A DNA stretch of 64,000 bases from Anaeramoeba flamelloides (lineage: Eukaryota; Metamonada; Anaeramoebidae): NCBI GenBank assembly GCA_027625915.1, contig JANTQA010000026.1:4402001-4466000 (forward strand). Reading direction: 5' to 3'. A program made the position numbers and the translations under genes. Of this stretch, positions 57,611 through 64,000 are shown one piece after another (position 1 is the first letter of the stretch; every line of letters starts with the position of its first letter). Under the pieces are notes generated by a model that was not told the origin of the DNA, ran no database searches, and saw only the letters and a program-made list of their open reading frames with translations.

Positions 57611-58389
57611 AAAAATTCCGATCCCTGATATATCTTTTTGAGTAAAAATCTGTCAAAAATGGGTTTCAAGAATTTTCATTTAAAGTTTCAAAATTGAAAA
57701 CACACCAAACTTGAAGTAGTAATAATAAAAATATTTTCAAATAATCATAGGAATTTTTTTGTGTTTGTTGATTTGAAATTGAAAAGATGAAAAATTATAA
57801 TGAAATTGTGAAAGGATCTAAGAAGAGTAAAATTTGTTAGAATTGTGAAAATTTACCCATTTTTATAAGAAGAAATTCGTGGATAACAAATTTAACTGAG
57901 ATTAGGTAACTCACTTATGGTTGTTTTTATTCACAATTTCACTGATTTTAAAAGAAAACTAATCCTTCAACCCAAAGTTAGTTAAAAATAATGCGATCTA
58001 ATGAAAAGGAGTAAAAAATTCAACTTTTTGAACAATATCACTTTTGAAAATCCGAATTTAACCAGAAAGAATTGAACTCTTTTTGAGTTTACAAACTAAC
58101 GATATTTTAGAATTGGTTGAATTTTTCAAAGTCATCATATAATATTTACGTATTTTGAAGGAATTCCACTTTAAATTAAAAAATTTAACTACGTGTCTCT
58201 TTTGGAAAAAAAATTAGGAGAAAATCAACAGTTTTTAGATTAAACTCACAATTTGAACAATGGTAAATATACCTTTTAATCGATTATGGTCATACTAATT
58301 CTAAAAAAAAAGTTTAGATTACTTTTAATTGTTTCATTTTTTTTTTTTTTTTTTCATAATCTCCTTTTTGTTTTACTTTATTTTTATTA
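57611..58389. other. intergenic, upstream of the kinase gene
   Basis: Nothing recognised; a T-run of about 17 lies at 58337-58354, some 35 bases before the start codon. Confidence 0.4.
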
Positions 58390-60680
58390 ATGAACAAGAT
58401 CATAACTTCAATTGTAAAAGAAAAAAGAAAATTTTCCCGTTTACTCCGATCTTTAAAGTTTAACCACTGTAAATGTAAAAGGCTCTCTGAAAGGGTTTCT
58501 CTTCTGATCTCTTTCCTTCAAAATTGTCGTAAAATTTTCTTTGTTTTTTTTTTTTTTTTGTTTTGGGATCAATAGCAATAAGCAAAAAGCAATGAACTGT
58601 CAATAATTTTTTTCAACTCTTCAACCTTTATTTCTTTTTATATTTTTTTAAAAAAAAAAATAATACTTTTTACAAATAATTCAAAATACCAAAAAGAATT
58701 CCATGAAAATATAGAACAAGTCAAATCAAAAGAAAATATTTTAAAAGAACTTTACAAATCAATACAAGCCTCATTAAAATTAATTGAAAAACATCAAAAG
58801 CAACAAAGTTGGTTTCATCGTTTATTAAAAAAAGGATCTTCACCAAACATTTTTCAAGGTATTTATGCACGGTTATATAATTGTGGTGTTGGGATAGGCT
58901 ATCAATTTGAATTCAAATGGGGTTTCTCAAATGAAGATGAAGAAGATGAAAGTAATTTCTTTTTTTTTTTTTTTTTTTTGTCTTTCACATATCCTCTTTT
59001 TTGTTTGAAGAGCACACCTTAAAGAACTTAAAATTGTTCGGAAAACTGTCAAACATCTAGTAATTAATTTTTTAATTTTTGGCTCTCTTCTCATATTACA
59101 TTTCATAAAACCATGGAAACAATTCAAATTTCCGATCAGATCCATATATTGAGATAATAAGGAACAAAAAAAAAAAGGGATCTCGTAAAAACAAAAATGA
59201 TAATTCCTTCAAACAAAAACCTTCCAAAATTTTTCCAGTGGTCTCCAAAAAGTGATTCTCAAAAGTTTTAAAAAGGTGTTACTCAAACTGTTTGGTTCAC
59301 TCTTTTAAGTATTTTATTGTCCAAAACTTTTTCAAACTTGCGAGTGTCACTTTTGTAAAGCCACTGTGCGCTTTGAAGTACTTATAAAAAACATGAACAA
59401 ACAATTCCAAATGATCTTTTTTTTGTTATTTTTTTTTTATTTATTTTTCTATTCTTTCAAAATACTTAGATCAAGACTTGAATAATCTAAAATCCTTTTT
59501 GTCGGATTTAAAACAGAACCCTGAACTCATTGGCGATATTTTAGATGAACAAAAAAAAGTATTTCAAAAAAATAATTTAAAATATGATTTTAAAACAGCT
59601 CAAAACAAAGTTTTGCAATTATTTGATCGAATCAAAATGCAAATCAATGTCAAACAAGGTGAAGAAATAAAGAACCAAAATAGAAATAACCAAAGCGAAT
59701 CCAAAAATGAAGAACAATGGCTTAAAATAGATTTTAAAGAATTAACTTTAAAAAAAAGATTAGCTTTTGGGGGGTTTGGCGAAGTGTTCATAGCAGACTG
59801 GCTAGGGACTCAAGTTGCCGTAAAAAAATTAATAACAGAAAAAATTAATGAAGAAATTATGAAAGATTATTTTAATGAAGTAAATACTATGAGGTAAATT
59901 GTCTTTTGTCTTTAGTCTTTTGTCTTTTGTCTTTTGTCTTTTTTCTTTTGCCTTTTGCCTTTTGTCTTTTGTCTTTTGTGTTTTTGGGGATTGATAAAAG
60001 ATGAAAATCTCTTTTTGTATCAATCCTAAATTTTTTTTTTCTTTTTTCAGATTATTATCTTTTTTACTTTTTCAACTATAAAAATTAATTTGAATGTTTC
60101 CTTTCCCATGTTTAACCATTAAATCTATGATTTTAGGCTTAAATCTCTTTTTTGAAAAACAAGTCAAAAGGAAATTTAGAGTGAAGTTTTTACTTCTTCA
60201 ATGATAATAAGAAGAACAAATAATTTTTAAACAAAATAAAATAAAAACATTTTAATTTTAAATAATGAATTTATATATATATATATATATATATTTATAT
60301 AATTTTTCCCATAAAATAACAATAATAGTTCAATATCACATCCAAATGTTGTTCAATTAATTGGTGCAACAATAAAATATCCATTTTGTCTAGTAATGAA
60401 ATATTATAAATATGGAAGTTTATATGATATAATTCATAATAAAGAAATTAATCTACAACAAATCGAAATGTTAGATATTGGAAGAAAGGTAGCAAATGGA
60501 ATGAATTATTTACATTCGAGAAAAATCATTCATAGAGATTTAAAATCAGCAAATATTTTATTAACCGAAGAAGACGGTGAAATTGTTCCAAAAATTATTG
60601 ATTTTGGGAGTTCAAAAAAAAAAAAAGAAGAAATATCAATTCGATCATTACATGGTACAGCTCAATGGATGGCACCTGAA
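58390..60680 (+). CDS. MLKL-like four-helix-bundle plus TKL-type protein kinase, 3' end missing
   Basis: Exons 58390-58528, 58697-58951, 59470-59893 and 60329-60680 join in phase (1, 1, 2, 0) to 390 codons ending MAPE at a donor GTATAT. Residues 1-130: KFSRLLRSLKFNHCKCKRLS with ERVSLLISFLQNC, then NILKELYKSIQASLKLIEKH and FHRLLKK. This fits the helical bundle found before kinase domains in MLKL and related plant and fungal proteins. The kinase starts near 220 with GGFGEVF (232-238; the first Gly of the loop is Ala), VAVKK (Lys 250), YLHSRKIIHRDLKSANILL (HRD 341-343), DFG (364-366) and GTAQWMAPE (382-390). All catalytic residues seen are intact. The HRDLKSAN pattern suggests Ser/Thr TKL type. 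The second half of the C-lobe is not found; a LINE lies 0.9 kb downstream. The acceptor of exon 2 lacks a pyrimidine tract and is the weakest join. Intron 4 must extend past 61550, or the gene is cut off. Confidence 0.82.
59900..59982. repeat. 7-bp tandem repeat (GTCTTTT)n in kinase intron 3
   Basis: About eleven units of GTCTTTT with TTCTTTT and GCCTTTT variants, directly after the donor site of exon 3. It strengthens a pyrimidine-rich intron but has no other visible role. A short (AT)n run lies at about 60270-60294 in the same intron. Confidence 0.85.
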
Positions 60681-61549
60681 GTATATTTATAATTTTTGAT
60701 TTTTCTTTGTTTTTATCATCATTAACTTTTCCCATTTTATTTATTTTTTTCATCTTCATTATTTTCTTGTGTAAAATAATTCCTTTCAAATTCTTTTTGA
60801 GAAGTTATTTCAATCATTTTTTTTTTTTACTTACTTCGCCATCACCTGTATTTTATAGATATTAAATTTTAAAAAAATTATTGAAATAAGAAAAAAATAT
60901 TTTCTTTTTTAAATTTACATACTCTATCAAAAATTGTCTCAAAGTCGATCTAATCTGAACAAATTCATGTTTTTTCATTCATAATTTTTTTTTAATTATT
61001 TCTTAAATAGAAAAATAAAAAATCTAATTTTGGTGTAGATCAAATAAAATTTTCAAAAAAATATAAATTCAAATGGTTGACATCTACTTTTAATAATTTT
61101 ATACAATAAATCACTTATAATTATATATAAATGCATTACAATTTATTTTGCATTTTTTGTTTCATTCTAAAGAGGAATTTTAAATTAAATTGTTTTTTTT
61201 TTTCTCAACATTGAATAAATATATTAGTTTCAATAATATCATTTTGAATAAACAATAATAATCATGATAATTATCAATAGTTGATTCGTAACAATAATAG
61301 AATTTCAAAATAATTTAGATCATTTAAATTTTTATCTGTTTTTTTCAAAAGTTTAAATTTATAATTTTAATAGTTAAAACTTTTGTAATCTACAAAATAA
61401 CCAAAATATCAGATTTTTTTATAATTCAAGGATTTCATTTTTAAATCATTTGGATTCTTTTTTTCTAATATTTGGGAAGAATATATTAAATGCACTGAAA
61501 GTCTCAATTTTAAATTTAATTTTTTTTTCAGTTATCAATTTTTTTTCCA
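60681..61549. other. presumed intron or downstream DNA of the kinase gene
   Basis: A+T-rich. A possible acceptor (CTGTATTTTATAG) ends at about 60858 but is followed by stops, and no kinase-like exon was seen. Confidence 0.4.
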
Positions 61550-62920
61550 AAGATCCAAGAATTTTATCTCTAATTAGATCAAATCTTTTTTCCTATTAAA
61601 AAAGTTAAAAACTCTAGCTGTTCATATTCAAATGTATGCAGATGATCTTATTCTCATTATGAAGGGAGGTCTTTTATCTCTCTAAAAATTAATTTTAGAA
61701 AGGATTTTTGAAATAATAAAAAGATTCGGGATGAATCCACATAATAAAAAAACTAAATATCAAAAAGAATTAAAAGATATTTTTTATCTTGGAATTTGGT
61801 TAGAAAAAAATACAACACATCTTGAATATAATTTCAAAAAGGTAGAAAGTAAAGACCTTGGAAACACTTAATCGATTGTTTCAACAAAATAAACTCAATA
61901 ATGGAATCAAAATAACTTCTTTCAAAGATCTTATATTAAGTCAACTTTAGTATGGTCTCGAAATATTTGACTTGACACAAAGTGATTTTGAAAGAATTGA
62001 TAGATTTATCAATAAATCAGTCACAAATTTCTTACAAATTAATATCCATTCACTACGATTAATTTATAAAACTGAAGTATACAAAAATTGATCTCGCTAG
62101 ATTAAAAGTATACCGAAGAAAATATAAATTTATTGAAAAATTAGATTTCTTAAATTTAAAAAAATTAAAAACGGTACTAAATTTTCGAACACTGGAAAAT
62201 GAAAATATTAATTGGTATACTGAGGAATTAAAATTTTTAGATTTTGAATTAAAAGTTTTTCGATTAATCAAATTGGAAAATTCAACTAGTTGGAAAGTTC
62301 AACAATATCTAAAAATTATAAAACAACAAAATTGCAATTTCAAAAAACAAAAATATTTAAACTGGAAAACTTCAAAAACAATTCTAAAATTTCGAAATTT
62401 TACTAATTGTTTAAATAGGTACTCTTATGTAACAAGCAAAAATAAAAATAAAAATTGTGATTTATGTATAGAAAAGTGTAATATTGATATCATTTTAGAC
62501 TTTGATCATTTGTTATGGGATCGTGTCGTCAAGTGCCTAGCTTTTCCATAATTTAAAAGAATGATATAAAATCAAAAATTTTACTCAATTCTTTTGAATT
62601 CTGGAAAAGCTAACGGCGGTTTTTTTTAATTTTTGAAATAAACAGAAAATTAAATAATTTTTCGTTTTCTTTCTTAAATTAAAAAAAAACCTAACGACGT
62701 TCCGTCCTTGAAAAAAATCGAAAAATCTGGATATATGAATTTTATAAAAAAAATAAAAAAATTAATAATATCTCTGGTAATATTAATAAAAAGAATTCAT
62801 CATGTATATTATCATTAGTAAGTGATAACAAAATTTGTGATTCTTTAATATAATTTCTAAATAAAAGTTTAGAAATTAGGAGAAGTTCCGGAGAGTGCCG
62901 TAGAGTGTCGTAGAGTGTCG
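61550..62920 (+). mobile_element. LINE fragment with reverse transcriptase core and 3' end
   Basis: Reads LKTLAVHIQMYADDLILI (YADD, the catalytic motif of non-LTR reverse transcriptases) near 61602-61660, then RIFEIIKRFGMNPHNKKT, YLGIWLEKNTTHLEYNF, ERIDRFINKSVTNFLQINI (about 61990) and FELKVFRLIKLENSTSWKVQ. The zinc-knuckle follows (CDLCIEKCNIDI...FDHLLWD). At 62522 a two-hairpin repeat interrupts the frame; the ORF resumes with KNRKIW-like sequence and ends NKICDSLI at a TAA near 62849. Several stops and shifts are present before the insertion, so the copy was already dead or has decayed since. Same lineage as 8811 and 35938 but longer. It lies in the sense orientation of the kinase gene. 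Confidence 0.82.
62522..62703 (+). repeat. two-hairpin repeat inserted into the LINE coding region
   Basis: GTCGTCAAGTGCCTAGC, module A (about 62539-62612: TTTTCCATAATTTAAAAG and TTTTGAATTCTGGAAAA), module B (about 62615-62692: CGGCGGTTTTTTTTAATT and TTAAATTAAAAAAAAACC), then CTAACGACG. It interrupts the zinc-knuckle peptide between FDHLLWD and KIWI, so both element ends can be estimated to within a few bases: about 180 bp. Confidence 0.8.
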
Positions 62921-62970
62921 TAGAGTGCCTAGCTTTTCCAGAATTTAAAAGAATGACAAAAAATAATTTT
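62884..62970 (+). repeat. two-hairpin repeat, tail and start of module A
   Basis: GGAGAGTGCCGTAGAGTGTC units in tandem, GCCTAGCTTTTCCAGAATTT and AAAAGAATGA, attached directly to the LINE 3' stem (AAAGTTTAGAAATTAGG, 62866-62882). The second half of the hairpin and module B are absent. Confidence 0.7.
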
Positions 62971-63445
62971 GTTTTTAAAAATTATGTTTTTTTTTCTTTT
63001 TTTGGAACTTCAGAAAACTTTTTGAAAGACTGAGTTTTGTAGATCTTTATGTTTTTTCAAATTTAGTATTCTTGAATTTCGATTAATTTAAGAACGAATT
63101 TTGTTTAATTTTCTCTAAAAAATGAATTAAAATTTCTAATACAATTATCATTGTCTTTTGATCAAGATGAGTCTGCTTAATTTGAGAAGAGATTAAAAAA
63201 AGTGATTATAGTCCTTTCACATTTGCTATTTTATGTTTTATTCCTAATGACATGAAAATTGTTACTTTGAGTTTACTCGTCCTTTTTTCATTGAACCCTT
63301 TTGATAACATTAATCGAGATTTAGTATCTTTTGTTTTATCTAAACTCCAATTCAAAATTTTTAACACACCAAAATTCAATTTTTGAAAAAAAAATCTTAA
63401 TTAATCAATTCTCGAAAAAATACCAAATTATATCCATTCACTAAT
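62971..63445. other. intergenic, nothing recognised
   Basis: No gene or shared repeat seen. Confidence 0.4.
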
Positions 63446-63862
63446 TGAAATTTTAACAATTGCTTATAAATTACAATACCTCACAAAACAAAAAATAGAT
63501 AATTATTAATACTAATAAATTATCGGTTTGTTAAAAATTTTGGAGAGATGAAAACAAAAAAATACATTGTTAAATGTGTTTAAATTCTATTAGGAATATT
63601 GATCGATCAAATGATTAGACACCATCAACTAATTTTATTTGAGATATTCTATTTTGAACAACTCAACTTTAACTTAATATCAACTGTTCGAAAAAAATAT
63701 TTTGATCGAACAAAACAAGTTACGTAATTCAAAAAATCAAATGAAACCAAAAAATCAAAAGATGAAAAAAATGAAATTCATATTTTACAAAAATCAAAAT
63801 TATTTCCAATTTCAATGAAATTGTATTATTGTAATTGTTTGGACAGTTTTAACTGTGTGAAA
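63446..63862 (+). repeat. repeat with a conserved peptide, inverted partner at 56155-56572
   Basis: Shared blocks include CAATTGCTTATAAATTACAA, AAATACATTGTTAAATGTGT and ATGAAATTGTATTATTGTAA. The coding frame is broken by stops here. Class unknown. Confidence 0.6.
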
Positions 63863-64000
63863 AAATTTGAATTTTAGTTTAGTAAACTCCAAAAAGAGAA
63901 TCTATTAAAGGGGCTTGTTAGTGGTGTTCAATTTAAACTTTACCCTTGAAAATAACAATTTCTAATAAGCAAAAGTAACAAATTTTAAATTTATTCTTAG

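Noticed and set aside
59829-60023. Minus-strand ORF with a KTKDKRQK repeat
   Set aside because: Translation of the 7-bp tandem repeat in the kinase intron.
1-64000. Alternative genetic code
   Set aside because: No TAA, TAG or TGA is needed as sense within any conserved domain, and all supported genes end at TAA.
1-64000. tRNA, rRNA, CRISPR array, telomere or replication origin
   Set aside because: No stretch with the G+C-rich arms of a tRNA, no rRNA core sequence, no regularly spaced direct repeats with unique spacers and no telomeric tandem repeat was seen.

Overview
This window is nuclear DNA of a very A+T-rich unicellular eukaryote (about four fifths A+T by eye). GT-AG introns interrupt several genes, the standard code fits every supported gene, and every supported stop is TAA. 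Lys/Glu-rich low-complexity inserts, long poly-A/T tracts and a dense population of small DNA transposons and LINE fragments fit an amoeboid protist; an Anaeramoeba- or amoebozoan-like organism is my guess, which I cannot prove from sequence alone. I see no bacterial operons, CRISPR array, rRNA or convincing tRNA, and no LTR or virus-like element.

Host genes, left to right: the 3' end of a cyclophilin (1-170); a two-exon Esf2/ABT1-type ribosome-assembly protein (3485-4933); an unrecognised basic protein (13200-13697); a NUS1-like cis-prenyltransferase subunit (25266-26387); two neighbouring double-HMG-box genes (31233-31871, and 35480-38089 in three exons); a VHS-GAT sorting adaptor assembled from five exons over more than 9 kb (43542-52790); and a gene joining an MLKL-like four-helix bundle to a TKL-type kinase (58390-60680), whose 3' end I cannot find. 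They are unrelated housekeeping or signalling genes, all on the + strand, with no sign of working together.

The rest is mostly mobile DNA. There is a decayed piggyBac transposase gene (18624-20399). Fragments of one LINE lineage lie at 8811, 35938 and 61550. At least five families of short inverted-repeat elements are present: a TA-flanked palindrome of about 197 bp (six copies, one nested in another); a TTAA-flanked palindrome of about 570 bp; TTAA-flanked elements beginning GGGTC; a CAGTCAAAG family; and an ACATTAC-core family. A separate two-hairpin repeat occurs again and again next to the LINE 3' end. Several anonymous repeats of 0.3-1 kb occur in pairs. Many of these lie inside introns: the VHS-GAT gene has introns of about 6.0 and 2.0 kb and the second HMG gene one of 1.6 kb, all loaded with transposon copies, while element-poor introns in the same genes are only 77 to 128 bp.

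All exon joins below were checked by hand for reading phase. Repeat boundaries were read by eye and may be off by some tens of bases.
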